NCBI GenBank assembly: GCA_019914945.1
Contig: CM034108.1
Span: 5,590,001 to 5,654,000, forward strand
Length of the DNA: 64,000 bases
From: Typha latifolia
Taxonomy: Eukaryota; Streptophyta; Magnoliopsida; Poales; Typhaceae
Reading direction: 5' to 3'
In this document: positions 33,829-44,911 of the stretch, in pieces
How the letters are laid out: each line of letters starts with the position of its first letter
Position numbering within the stretch: position 1 is the stretch's first letter
Notes under the pieces: model-generated
What the model saw: only the letters and a program-made list of their open reading frames with translations
What the model was told of the DNA's origin: nothing
Databases searched by the model: none
Made by a program: the position numbers and the translations under genes

Positions 33829-33888
33829 AACAATACGTGAATCTTAGATTCGAATATTAACAATACGTGAATCTTAGATTCGAATATT
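33829..33888. repeat. 30-bp tandem duplication
   Basis: AACAATACGTGAATCTTAGA begins at 33829 and again at 33859. The right arm has the same duplication near 45310..45369. The third X copy near 63060 has a single unit, so the duplication arose in the ancestor of the arms. Confidence 0.85.
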
Positions 33889-34413
33889 ATTCTTCCAACT
33901 CTTGTGATATCTACAGACCATATGGATACAATCATGCGGATACAAATTTAGATATCAAAATGGATAGAAAAATCTAAACCTCATATCGGAAAAAACTTGA
34001 ACATCAAATTTAATACCCTTTGATATCCTCAATTATCTAATATATTTCATCTCCTTTTTATAAAATAAGACTTACCATTATTGGGTTTGAGATATGCAGT
34101 GAAATTAAGTATATATATGTTTAATTTCATCGCAATTAGAACCATATTGGAAAGTTGATCTGCATTTAAGTTTGTGATCATTTCAGATTTGAGTCCGATC
34201 AAATCTGAACTAAAGATATTTCTTATTTTGAATGAAGATTTTGCCTTGATTACATAATCATGTATATCTACATGTGGATTTAGGTATGCCAGATCATATG
34301 TACTACTATATGTACTCCATTATTAATACCAAAAAAATGTTACCATTTAAGGTCATATCCATCTTAATCAGATTTAATAAGATAATCATCTTGACTTAGG
34401 TATGTCCTTAGGA

Positions 34414-34935
34414 GTTTTACAAATTACATCCTACAATTTACTTATTTTATAATTCATATCCGACCTTTGAAAATTTTACAATCCGACTCTTTAATTTCCT
34501 TTATAATTCTCATTTAACATTTTGATGTTATTTTGACAAACTAAGATCGACCAAGTTACTAAAATATTTCCACCGTTCCTTTTATTTTCTATATCCCTCT
34601 ATCATATTTCTCACCTACCTCCTCCATCGTTGCTATCACCGTCGTTGTCAGCGGCCCCTTTCCTCATCTTCTCCCCTCCCCTTCTCCCCTTTCTCTTTTT
34701 CTTCTTCTCTTTTTTTTTTCTTCTTGTTTGGGAAGAAAAAGAAGGATAAAGAAGGCAAGAGTCCTTTAGATATTTATAAATTATTTTATATATTATAAAT
34801 GAATATTTCTTTTCTAATACCATCTAAGTTAACTCAGGGTGTTAAATGAGAATTATAGAAAAAAAATTAAGGGACAAGTTATAAAATCCTTAAAGACGAG
34901 GTGTGATTAGATTAAATGTAAGATGTGATTTAGAA
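34414..34935. mobile_element. MITE with about 105-bp inverted ends, left arm
   Basis: TTTTACAAATTACATCCTAC at the left and GTAAGATGTGATTTAGAAAA at the right belong to inverted ends that continue through TATAATTCTCATTTAACA. The middle has a CTT/CCT-rich stretch that gives short basic frames of no meaning. Mirror copy 44264..44785. Confidence 0.7.
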
Positions 34936-36229
34936 AATACACTATAAATTAATATACAAAAAGGTGGCGAAGTTAGGTTTATGTTTTCCCCTAAGAAATT
35001 TTATACACCAACAACTTTGTGAAAACAGCAGTGCTATAAATTGATAATATTTCATTAGAAAAATTAATGCAAAACACCATTAATTTTGCTTTTCTTTCTA
35101 TTCACACCATATATTATCGTTGGTTTTCTTAACCGTTAGTTATCGTATCTATTAGCTAATTTAACTATAGATGTAAAATAACTTTCATACCATTAGGTAA
35201 TTTTCTTCTTTCGGAAATTGAGAAAATGTTTTAAGTTAAGATAGAAATTGAAGGAGAGTGAAATTTAGCCTCCCGTTTACTTCTAGAATAGAAATAATCT
35301 TATTTTAGAATAAACCTCATTATTATGATATAAACTAAATTATAACCCCCACATTATATAATTATTTTATATAGAGTGCGGGATTATTTTTCTACAATGT
35401 AGACTTATAACTCTGTATTACTCTATAACGCATTCATATATATAAAGTATTTTAAGTCCAGAGTTGTAATAAAAAGTATTATAATTTTTTATAAACATAA
35501 ATTACTATAAACTACTTTACATCCGATCAATAGTATTTTTGTTATTCGGCATAAATCATACTAATTCTCAATACAAATCTATGATCTTTTTATGTTTTAG
35601 TACCAGCTTTATATCACATTAAACAAAATTATTACTTTTTATACTAGAATTGAACTAAACATTAGAATAGTTTATACTAGCATTAGCTCTATTCTTTTAG
35701 TATTATAAATTAGAATAATTGTTCTAGAATAGACATTATCCCACAACTGAACAAGGCAGTTAAAGGAAGAGTAAATTATATTATATTATTATTTATATTT
35801 AAAATAATAGAATAATATTCTTTATTCTATTAGTTATTGTTAGGTTAAAGTTAGCTCAAGGTATTTTTGAGTCAGCAATAAACATAATCGTTAATGACAC
35901 TTAGACCTATTGAAGTAAGAATATTTAATTGGTCTATGTTGATAAAAAAAAAGTTTATAGGACATGCTTTTATAGTTCGGAGGGGTCTAAGTAGAATTAT
36001 CAACCTGCTATTCACTTCAAGAATAATTTTGTCCTTATTCTGCAATACAACCTCTTATTTTAAAATAACAATTAAATATCATAATATCTTAGAATCCAAA
36101 TACTATTAATTAAAATAATATTTTATATCACACACTAATTAAATTACTAATTTACTCTTAATATCTATCTAATCAGTTTACTTTATAACCAATATATTAA
36201 AAAATATTTATTGTAATTTCATAAAAGAT
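34936..36229. mobile_element. AT-rich inner end of left arm; MITE-like unit at about 35268..35765
   Basis: GCCTCCCGTTTACTTCTAGAATAG and, inverted, TTCTAGAATAGACATTATCC...CAAGGC bound a unit related to the MITE at 29447. A related start, CTGCTATTCACTTCAAGAATA, occurs at 36003. No genes. Confidence 0.45.
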
Positions 36230-37125
36230 AAGATATTTTTCTCATATTTTTATGTTACTTTATTATAATAGCTTAGTAAGATTGAAATTATAAAAAGGAC
36301 ATGATTAGTAATTATCATATTCCCATATACTACAACTTTATTATAATAAAAGCCAACATCAACCCATGCATTACACGTCCGCATTGCAACATTACAAAAG
36401 GGCCTTATAAAGGACCTATAGCAATACTTTTTAAAGTAAATATAGTGAAAAGGAAGGGATTAATTACACCTGAATTAGCATAGCTCATTTCACATAGGCT
36501 AATTTATTTACTTATTTTTATGATATTTCAACATCTAAAGTATCTAATACTTCTTACCCATTAACGAAAACTTCAAATAACCATTCTACTTCTTCTTTCT
36601 TAACGAAAACTTAGACGAGGATGTCTATGTAAAAACTAAGCAATAGGTATCAGTATAAAAAACTCAGAAGGAAATACCTCTACTTACTTAAATATACTAT
36701 GATACTAACTTTCTTTCTCTATACATACGATTTAGCAAGATTTTGTCAAAAATTGCACCAGTTGTTTCAAGGGAGAATTGACCTCTTGCAGTGATATCAC
36801 TGGAGAATTACGTAGGAATAGTCGTCGTGAGAAAATTCTCTACCTAAAGTCGTGACTCCACTGACTCAGTGGGATCGTCGTTAACTGGCAATATTTTCAG
36901 CAATGGTAGGACTCCTTTGTAATATTTTCTAAAAGAAATCAATATTTATTCATTTGATGGGTGGCCAAATGAGATCACAAATGATTTCTACCACAAGTCA
37001 ATAAGTTGTCGTTTCTATATACATATACGTTTGTTTGAATTAGACCAAGAGCCTCTGCTTCTATCTCGTAGGCCACCTATTGATAACACTTCTGCATTGC
37101 AGCATTATGTAGTAAATGAGATTGC
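36230..37125. other. Start of loop, no gene seen
   Basis: Unique relative to the arms. It contains only short frames, and no domain was recognised. Confidence 0.4.
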
Positions 37126-37669
37126 ACATCCACATCAGAAGAGAAAAGACATAGAAGAAAGGAAGAAAATACTGACAGTCAGCGTTCATGAATGGCTATA
37201 AGTGCTAGCTTATCTAGACTTTGTTTTGTGAAGACTTTGAGAGAACTATTACTGCCTGTCATTTCCGATGGCTGTTAAGAAGATCGACATGCAGCACAAA
37301 CCCAAGTTTCTACGAAAGCACGTCAATTTTTACTATCAAATCTATGGTTGGATACGGTCGAGTGTGTGAGACTTGAAATAAATACTATTGCTCGTCTAAA
37401 AACCCAAGTAAGAAGATGGACATCCACATCAGATCAAGAGAAGAAAAGAAGAAAATACTGACAGTCAGCATTCATAAATGGTCAACACTAGTCTAAAAAC
37501 CTCATATATAAGTGCTAGCTTATGGATTTTCTTCTGTGAAGACTTGAAAGAGATATTATTGCTTGTTATTTTCGATGACCGTAACAAGACAGCACAAACC
37601 CAAGTTTCTATAAAAGCACTCATTTTTTCTACTATCAAATCTATGTTTGGATACGGTCGAGTGTGTGAG
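37126..37669. repeat. Direct tandem duplication, 294-bp period
   Basis: ACATCCACATCAGA starts both copies (37126 and 37420). Shared blocks include AAAATACTGACAGTCAGC, TAAGTGCTAGCTTAT, GCACAAACCCAAGTTTCTA and GGATACGGTCGAGTGTGTGAG. Copies differ by about 15% and indels. No coding frame spans either. Confidence 0.85.
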
Positions 37670-38140
37670 CACCAATTGACCGCAGCCAAGACTTGGAAGT
37701 CTCTAGGTTGTTAGCTTATAAGTATTTCTAGACAATTAGTGACTTGGAACCCGAACGGATAGTAAATGTGTTAGGTTAGTCGGGTTCCGGTTAGATTGGG
37801 TCAGAATAATATAAACAAGAACACGATCTAATTTTTAAATAAGTTAGACTTTCTAAACACTAATATAACTCTTTTATTAAACATATTACACGAGTTATAT
37901 ATTGATCATTGGGTGGCATAAATTATTCAAATTTATTTAAGTTATTTAGATTATAAGACATATTTTCTCGAGTATAAAGCAGTTTTTTTAGGTTATTAGA
38001 TTTTCAAATTATGTTTTTGAATTAAAAACCTAGAGAACAAAGCATAGTATATAAAATTAAGTAAATTTCTTATTAATAATTATTTTATAAGAAACAAAGT
38101 AGATATTACTTTTTTTATAAAATTAAAACCTTATGACATG

Positions 38141-38268
38141 TTTATTGTCTAAATTTATGTTGATGATATTATATTTGATACTACGGATAGAAGCTTGTGC
38201 AAAGAATTTGCAGAGTGAATGCAACGTGAATTTGAGTTGAGCATGATGGAAGAACTAAATTATTTTTT
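38141..38268 (+). pseudogene. Copia reverse transcriptase fragment
   Basis: One frame with two stops reads FIV, stop, IYVDDIIFDTTDRSLCKEFAE, stop, then MQREFELSMMEELNYFF. This is the YVDD catalytic block and following helix of Ty1/copia RT. Only about 40 residues remain, with no LTR nearby, inside the loop upstream of peptide gene 2. Confidence 0.88.
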
Positions 38269-40422
38269 CAAATACAAAATCATTAACAAGGCCGCTGCTA
38301 TACTTTGGTAGAGCACTGTATTATTTCAAATACAATGGCATTACTTTTATATAATGTCATTGGTACAGATTTTGACATACAAATACAAGCCATATGCTAA
38401 TAGCTTTGACAGTGCCGGATACAAAATAATACACCAGTCAAAAATGAGATAACTACTAATGTGCTACCCAGAATGATTTAGCTGAGAGTCCTACTTTATC
38501 CTCACATTTCTTAAGAGATCTGAAATGAGCTCACAGTCCAGCTCAATGAGTAAAATTGTTTTAAAAGCCGAACATAATATAGCAAAAATATGAGTATGTA
38601 AATAATTGCAATAGCAAATGAAGCTTCAATGTCAAATCCAAATGCATGTAGCATATTAAAACCACATCCTATATCATATAACTCAAATACGTTTAACATC
38701 TCAATTATATATATTTCAACTCAGATAATATAAAAATCAGGAAACCAAGGATAGACTGTTCCATTTTGACTCCAGAATACTAGTGTACCAATGAATTTGC
38801 CCCCTAATAGGGGCTGCCCCTATTGACCCCCAGGGTTTGTCCCAATTATACTCTAGAGTACCAGAATTTTTAAATTTCTATTCATGTGATCACATGTTAG
38901 TATTTATGTAACCAACCAGTATAATACATGGTTCCAATCAAATAACTCAAATATGAAAGCTTTCAAGCCCATAATCCAACATATAAATTTATAAGGTCTT
39001 CAAATATTAAACTCATTTTGAGCATAAAATTAGCAAGTATAACTATCTCAAAGAGAACAAATCACTATAGTGTATTTATACAAATACATATATCAAACTA
39101 GGTCATCCATAAAGCCAACTCATGCAAAATAGAAATAACAGTATTTTCATTGAACAAGAAACGTAAATGAGTACCAAATAGAGAACTCAGACAAAATTCG
39201 AATCCGATGGCTCAAAGATGCTTCACAAAACTATTTAGCTATATACAAAAAAGGAAAACTAGCCTTACTCATAAGGTATAAAATATATTACATTGTTTAA
39301 TTATACTAATAGAAAAACTAGTTTTACTCACTTGAATAAAAGACTTAGAAAATCAGATCTTGCACCAATATTTGACTTACAATAACCTTTGCATCACAAC
39401 CTGAAAAATTCAAACAATATTTAGAAATACTATCTACACTTCAACACCTTCAGCATTAACCAATTCATTAAATTCTTATTGTGGTTCTCTCACCTATAAT
39501 TTTTCTAAATGATGCAATCAAACAGGTCAAGATGAATTTCATTAAGGTACTACTCACTTATGCCATCTAATAACTTACTTCTTAAAAAATCCACTTAATA
39601 AGGGAGACTCACTATAATGAAATTAACCCCTCTAGACAACACTACTATATATAAAAATATATCATCTAATTATAAACAAGAAAAAGAGAATCTGAAAATA
39701 ACTTTGATAGATTCTACGGTACCAAATTGATAAGTTCTGATACTAATGATAGGTCTACGGAACGATTCTTTCAAGATCTGAATTTATTGTAGGAAGCAAT
39801 CGACGCAATCGAGGAAAAATATTCACCAAATATTCTCCCATAATTAAAAAGTTACGAAACTAAGATGAGTCGATCTGTAACTTCTTGATCTACGATTTTT
39901 GTATTTATGATTTTTGCAGATTCGAACTGAAATAGGGATGAAATTATAATTTAGTGCGGATAATAATGGTAGTGACGGGTGGAGTGGATGTTAGGGTTAT
40001 GGATGGTAATGGAGATGAAGGTGGATGATTAATATTGTTTAAGTGATTAAGACAAAGGGGAAGTTCTTATTCTTTCTTCCTTTTTATATTTTAAAATTTA
40101 TTACAGGTACAATATTTTTGTAATGGCAAATTTGTGAACAAAATCACATATCATTGGGTTTTAAAAACTAGATTTAAGTATATGGTCTAGGAAAGTGATA
40201 GCAATTTAATGGTTATGATTAAAAGATAAAAGTCAAGATAACAATAATAAAGATATGGAGTTTTACTTCTTGCTGTGCTAAGCAATCAAATTGTAAATTC
40301 GTAGGAGTACGAAGCATCAAGTTAGCCTATGGTTCTATCATGATCCAACAGTCTTCAGACTAAAATTTGAAAGATCCAAGATCTGTTAGTCATATTTGCA
40401 ATCAAGTTTTACTTCTCTCTCT
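38269..40422. other. No gene seen
   Basis: AT-rich. A TTCTGATACTAATGATAGG block near 39738 resembles a minus-strand primer-binding site and LTR edge, and the sequence after it has LTR-like composition, but no partner LTR or domain was found. CCCCTAATAGGGGCTGCCCC near 38802 forms a short local palindrome. Confidence 0.35.
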
Positions 40423-40437
40423 TTATATATAATAAAG

Positions 40438-40471
<34 letters not shown>
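40423..40471. repeat. Microsatellite (TA)n(GA)n
   Basis: A run of TA then GA dinucleotides about 730 bp upstream of peptide gene 2. A (CT)n(TA)n tract occupies a similar relative place at 63728..63778, before the block shared with this gene's upstream region. Confidence 0.85.
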
Positions 40472-41120
40472 TTTGGATGAAGAATAGTGGAAAAATAAAC
40501 AAAAAAGAGAGTAGAACGGTGAAGGCAGAGAAAAGGTTTAACGGGGAGCACAGAATTTGATTACTACAGTACTTTTTACTCCTGTGGACTGAATTTAAAT
40601 TATCTAACTCTAGAGTAATATATAAAACTGGATTTATTTGCGAAGTTGATCATTGAAAAATAAGGTTTTAAGGATACCCACATAAAAACCAAAATGATTT
40701 GAGAATTTGAGGGTATGGCACGTAATTAAGGGATTTTGTAAGGGTATTTGAGTAGGTGGTGTTCTAATTATCTTTTTGACGATTGTATGTTAAAATCTGA
40801 ACCATTTAATATTTGACAAGATATATTTAGTAATGCAAACGTTTATAGGTAACTAAACATAGATAAGAGTTTTAATTTTAATGAGATAAAATCCAAAGTG
40901 TTTTAATTGAGGGAATGATAATATACACGTAAATAAGAGATTTGAGAAGGGCATGAATGGGGAAAAAGACTAAAAAATAATGAGAACATATGAAGGCCTT
41001 AGTGTCCAAGTTATTGGTGTGGATATTTTTCTACGAGCAAAGCGAGAGTCAACATTGATAAAGACACAGAACCTCTACTTGGTGTCCAAGTTCTTAGTGT
41101 TCAATAAGCCTCATGTGTTT

Positions 41121-41129
41121 ATAAATAGT
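41121..41129 (+). promoter_or_regulatory. TATA box of peptide gene 2
   Basis: TATAAATAG lies 74 bases upstream of the ATG and is followed by GCACTCAAGCAT. It matches the core promoter of copy 1. A CT-rich leader, CCTCTCTCTCTCCCC, lies just before the ATG. Confidence 0.7.
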
Positions 41130-41194
41130 AGTGATGCACTCAAGCATGCTATTTACCACCACCGCCTCTCTCTCTCCCCAATAGAACTAATATA

Positions 41195-41801
41195 ATGGCT
41201 CCCAAAAATATCCTTCTTGCTTTTACAATCTTTCTCTTTTTCATCATTGGAGATCTCATCCCTCCTGTGAGAGTTGCAGGTGCTATTACTTTTCCTGGAG
41301 TCTTAAACCCTAATAGGCCAGCCTGCGGATCCAAGTGCCCACCCAGAGGATATCCGTACACTCGTCCTGGAGGCCCATACCGCTCTTCTCCTCCTCCTCC
41401 TCCCGTTAAGAAGACTCCTACTACAACAACCAAGGAAAAGAAGAAAAGCTCTACTATCGGTTAGTCATAATAGCTATATTAGAGGTTTTGTGTTTATATT
41501 CTTCTAAAATTTCTCTGTTAAATTAAAGATAAAACAGGCAAATATAAAATCTAGAAGGGCATGCACCAAGTAAAAAACTTTTGAAATTATTTACACACAA
41601 AAAGCCAAATATTTAAGTAGGCCCAATTTAATGATTTTAATTTGCTGGACAAAGGTTTTTAGATGACCTAACATTAATTAAAACCTAGGACCTTTTGATT
41701 TAAATAATATTAGTTTAATAGCTCAGTTCTTGATCTTTAAAATGTTCTAATATTTATGATCATATTCTTTATAATTCTAATTTTCAGGTAGCACTCCTTA
41801 G
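41195..41801 (+). CDS. Small secreted Pro-rich peptide precursor, copy 2 (two exons)
   Basis: Predicted as join(41195..41459, 41788..41801), 92 residues. MAPKN and a Phe/Ile-rich core to about residue 29 form the signal peptide. The mature part has a CGSKCPP two-cysteine motif, GYPYTRPGGPY, a poly-Pro run and a Lys/Thr-rich tail. The donor GGTTAGT at 41460 is phase 1 in a Gly codon. The acceptor TTTTCAG at 41787 adds Gly-Ser-Thr-Pro and TAG. Unspliced RNA would stop at that Gly (TAG at 41462), losing only STP, so splicing changes just the C-terminus. Copy 1 at 3984 shares start, intron phase, ending and UTR blocks, though the mature cores have diverged and only this copy has Cys. It sits in the loop of the giant inverted repeat. 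Family unknown; an extracellular signal or wall-associated peptide is a guess. Confidence 0.75.
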
Positions 41802-41988
41802 TGGTCAAGATCGAAAGTCTGCTACTCATCGGCATCCAATTGTTGTCTTTGTTGTTCTCATGTGCTAGCCTTTCATAGAATAAGAGAGCATATTTTGGAG
41901 GAATATGTCTGCCTCCTAGTTATAGTAATACCTTTATAATTAGATTGCTCTTTGTGGTGTTCTTCTTACATGTGTTGTATTGTGTCCT

Positions 41989-41994
41989 AATAAA
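41989..41994 (+). promoter_or_regulatory. Polyadenylation signal of peptide gene 2
   Basis: AATAAA about 190 bp after the stop, in a 3' UTR that shares GGAATATGTCTGCCTCCTAG and TATAGTAATACC with copy 1. Confidence 0.55.
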
Positions 41995-42002
41995 TATTTA
42001 TT

Positions 42003-42959
42003 CTGGATCTTAAGTTGTCTCTCATAATTTACTCCCATTGATATTTTTTTGATTTAACATCGTAAAAGTCACTTTTACTACGTAAAACCTATAATCAGCA
42101 ATGTATTATTTCGTCTTCCTCCTCTCCCACTACTATGAAACCTGCAATCTTTACATTCGCCATAAATCCCTTCTTATTATGCACATTTATTAATTTTTTG
42201 AGAGAAATTTTATGCACTAGTATTAATTACTATATTTGTCAAAGTTTAATTCCTTTTGAGAGGCTCTTTCTACAATTGAAACATTTATATATATTTATAT
42301 ATATAGAGAGAGAGAAGATAATTGTGCAGTTATTTGTCTAGTCAAATTAGGTAGGCCGAACAAAAGTAATATGAAGACATAAAATTTTTATTCTCTAGTG
42401 GTTTAAAGTCTTAAGTCTTAAAGACGATTAAAAAAAACCATGAACAAAAAAAATTAATTAAATTTAAATGCATTTGACATGCAATGTGGACATAAAAAGG
42501 TTATCGAAAAATGAGGACATGCAATGAAAAATTCTAGGGCATACTCTAATCTCAACTATACGAACTTTAATGAGTAGACTTGACGATAAATAATGAAAGC
42601 TAAACAATAAGTAGTGTAAACACGCATGATTTATATGGAAAACTCCAAATTAGGATAAAAACAATAGATCATTTTCGTCAGGATCAAATTTACCACAAAT
42701 CAAAAGCAGGTATAAGAGTCGCTTACAGATTACTCACTGAAACCCATAGCTATATCTTAAGATCTCTTATTCACTAGACCCTACAATGAGTTACTTCTAG
42801 TGGTTAATTGCACCGATCTCTTTGTCCCTTGAGATTGAAATGAATCTTGTCTCAGTAATGCTCGAGACAAGTTGCACAACGCTGCAACAATCAAGAACAA
42901 TCTTCAAACACTCAAAACTTGTAGCTTCTTGATCAATGAAGAACTTTCACTCAAATCTT
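42003..42959. other. End of loop, no gene seen
   Basis: AT-rich, with a short TATATA/GAGA tract near 42290. 42600..42950 has ATTGCACCGATCTC...CTTGAGATTGAAATGAATCTTG...CTCGAGACAAG, which resembles the leader of copia LTRs (compare 58650..58730). This suggests a decayed LTR edge. Confidence 0.4.
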
Positions 42960-44263
42960 TTATGAAATTACAATAAATATTTTTTAATATATTGGATATA
43001 AAATAAACTGATTAGATAGATATTAAGAGTAAATTAATAATTTAATTAGTGTGTGATATAAAATATAATTTTAATTAATAGTATTTGTATTCTAAGATAT
43101 TATGATGTTTAATTGTTATTTTAAAATAAAAGGTTGTATTCCAGTATAAGGACAAAGTTATTCTTGAAGTGGATAGAAGGTTGATAATCTATTTAGAACC
43201 CTCCAAACTATAAACGCATGTCCTATCAACTTTTTTTTATCAACATAGACCAATTAAATTTTCTTACTCCAATAGGTCTAAGTGTCGTTAACGATTATGT
43301 TTATTGCGACTCAAAAATACCTTGAGCTAACTTTAACCTAACAATAACTAATAGAATAAAAAATATTATTCTATTATTTTAAATATAAATAATAATATAA
43401 TATAATTTACTCTTCCTTTGACTGCCTTGTTGAGTTGTGGGATAATGTCTATTCTAGAACAATTATTCTAATTTATAATACTAAAAAAATAGAGCTAATA
43501 CTAGTATAAGCTATTCTAATGATTAGTTCAATTCTAGTATAAAAAGTAATAATTATATTTAATGTGATATAAAGCTGATACTGAAACACAAAAGATCATA
43601 GATTTGTATTGAGAATTAGTATGATTTATACCGAATAACAAAAATACTATTGATCGGATGTAAAGTAGTTTGTAGTAATTTATGTTTATCTAAAATTATA
43701 ATACTTTTTATTACAACTATGGACTTAAAATACTTTATATATATATGCACTATGAGAAAATAACAATGCGTTATAGAGTAATACAGAGTTATAAGTCTAC
43801 ATTGTAGAAAAATAACTCCGCACTCTATATAAAATAATCATATAATGGGAGGGTTATAATTTAGTTTATATCATAATAATGAGGTTTATTCTAAAATAAG
43901 ATTATTTCTATTCTAGAAGTAAACGGGAGGCTAAATTTCGCTCTCCTTCAATTTCTATCTTAACTTAAAACTTTTTCTCAATTTCCAAAAGAAGAAAATT
44001 ACCTAAAGGTATGAAAGTTATTTTACATCTATATTTAAATTAGCTAATAGATACGATAACTAACGGTTAAGAAAACCAACGATAATATATGGTGTGAATA
44101 GAAAGAAAAGCAAAATTAATGGTGTTTTTCATTAATTTTTCTAATAAAATATTATCGATTTATAGCACTGCTGTTTTCACAAAGTTGTTGGTGTATAAAA
44201 TTTCTTACGGGAAAACATAAACCTAACTTCCTCTCGCCACCTTTTTATATATTAATTTATAGT
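42960..44263. mobile_element. AT-rich inner end of right arm, MITE-like unit
   Basis: Mirror of 34936..36229, including the unit at about 43430..43935. No gene. Confidence 0.45.
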
Positions 44264-44785
44264 GTTTTTTCTAAATCACATCTTACATTTAATCTAATTT
44301 GTGATTCACACCTCATCTTTAAGGATTTTATAACTTGACCCTTAATTTTATTTTCTATAATTCTCATTTAACACCTTGAGTTAACTTAGATGGTATTAAA
44401 AAAGAAATATTCATCTATAATATATAAAATAATTTATAAATATCTAAATTACCCTTGCCTTCTTTATCCTTTTTTTTCTTCCCAAAGAAGAAGAAAAAAA
44501 AAAAAAGAAGAGAAGAAGAAAAAGAGAAAAGGGAGAAGGGGAGGGGAGAAGAAGTGGAAAGGGGCCGCTGACAACGACGGTGATAGCAACGATGGAGGAG
44601 GTAGGTGTGAAATATGGTAGAGGGATATAGAAAATAAAAAGAAATGGTGAAAATATTTTAGTAACTTGGTCGATGTTAGTTTGTCAAAATAACATCAAAA
44701 TATTAAATGAGAATTATAAAAGAAATTAAAGAGTCGGATTGTAAAATTCTCAAATGTCGGATATGAAAATGTGATTTGTACAAAT
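44264..44785. mobile_element. MITE with about 105-bp inverted ends, right arm
   Basis: Mirror of 34414..34935. The GAA-rich middle differs in length from the left copy. Confidence 0.7.
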
Positions 44786-44911
44786 CCTTAGGACATATCT
44801 AAGTCAAGATGATTATCTTATTAAATCTGATTAAGATAGATATGACGTTAAAAGGTAACATTTTTTTGTATTAATAATGGAGTACATATAGTAGTACATA
44901 TGATCTGGCAT

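Larger units (their letters stand above)
30807..34285 (-). mobile_element. Element X, left-arm copy, interrupted by LARD-B
   Basis: Two parts, 30807..31076 and 33665..34285, together match the uninterrupted copy at 62533..63408. Marker blocks are AAATGCTTCGCATCC, TATATGCGGACAGTTCG, GATATCAAAATGGATAGAAAAATC and CAGATTTGAGTCCGATC. No coding capacity. The element class is unknown; it may be an LTR or a long non-autonomous DNA element. Confidence 0.65.
24735..36229. repeat. Left arm of a giant inverted duplication
   Basis: This 11.5-kb stretch is matched in reverse complement by 42960..54197. Mirror pairs include the gypsy-A LTR and gag start, LARD-A LTRs (26932 with 52364; 30001 with 49171), the TPLATE fragment (28942 with 50227), LARD-B, and MITEs. 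Identity by eye is about 98-99% near 33.7-34.0 kb and about 93% at the TPLATE fragment. Indels differ between arms. The inner boundary is ...TTTCATAAAAGAT near 36229; beyond it the sequences differ. Confidence 0.93.

Noticed and set aside
34611..34823. Basic Lys/Arg-rich small frame, with a partner at 44390..44620
   Set aside because: It lies in the CTT/GAA-rich centre of a MITE and reflects low complexity.
41195..41801. Assignment of the peptide genes to RALF or another named peptide family
   Set aside because: The four-Cys RALF pattern is absent, copy 1 has no Cys, and no known signature of CLE, CEP, IDA, PSY or PIP peptides is present.
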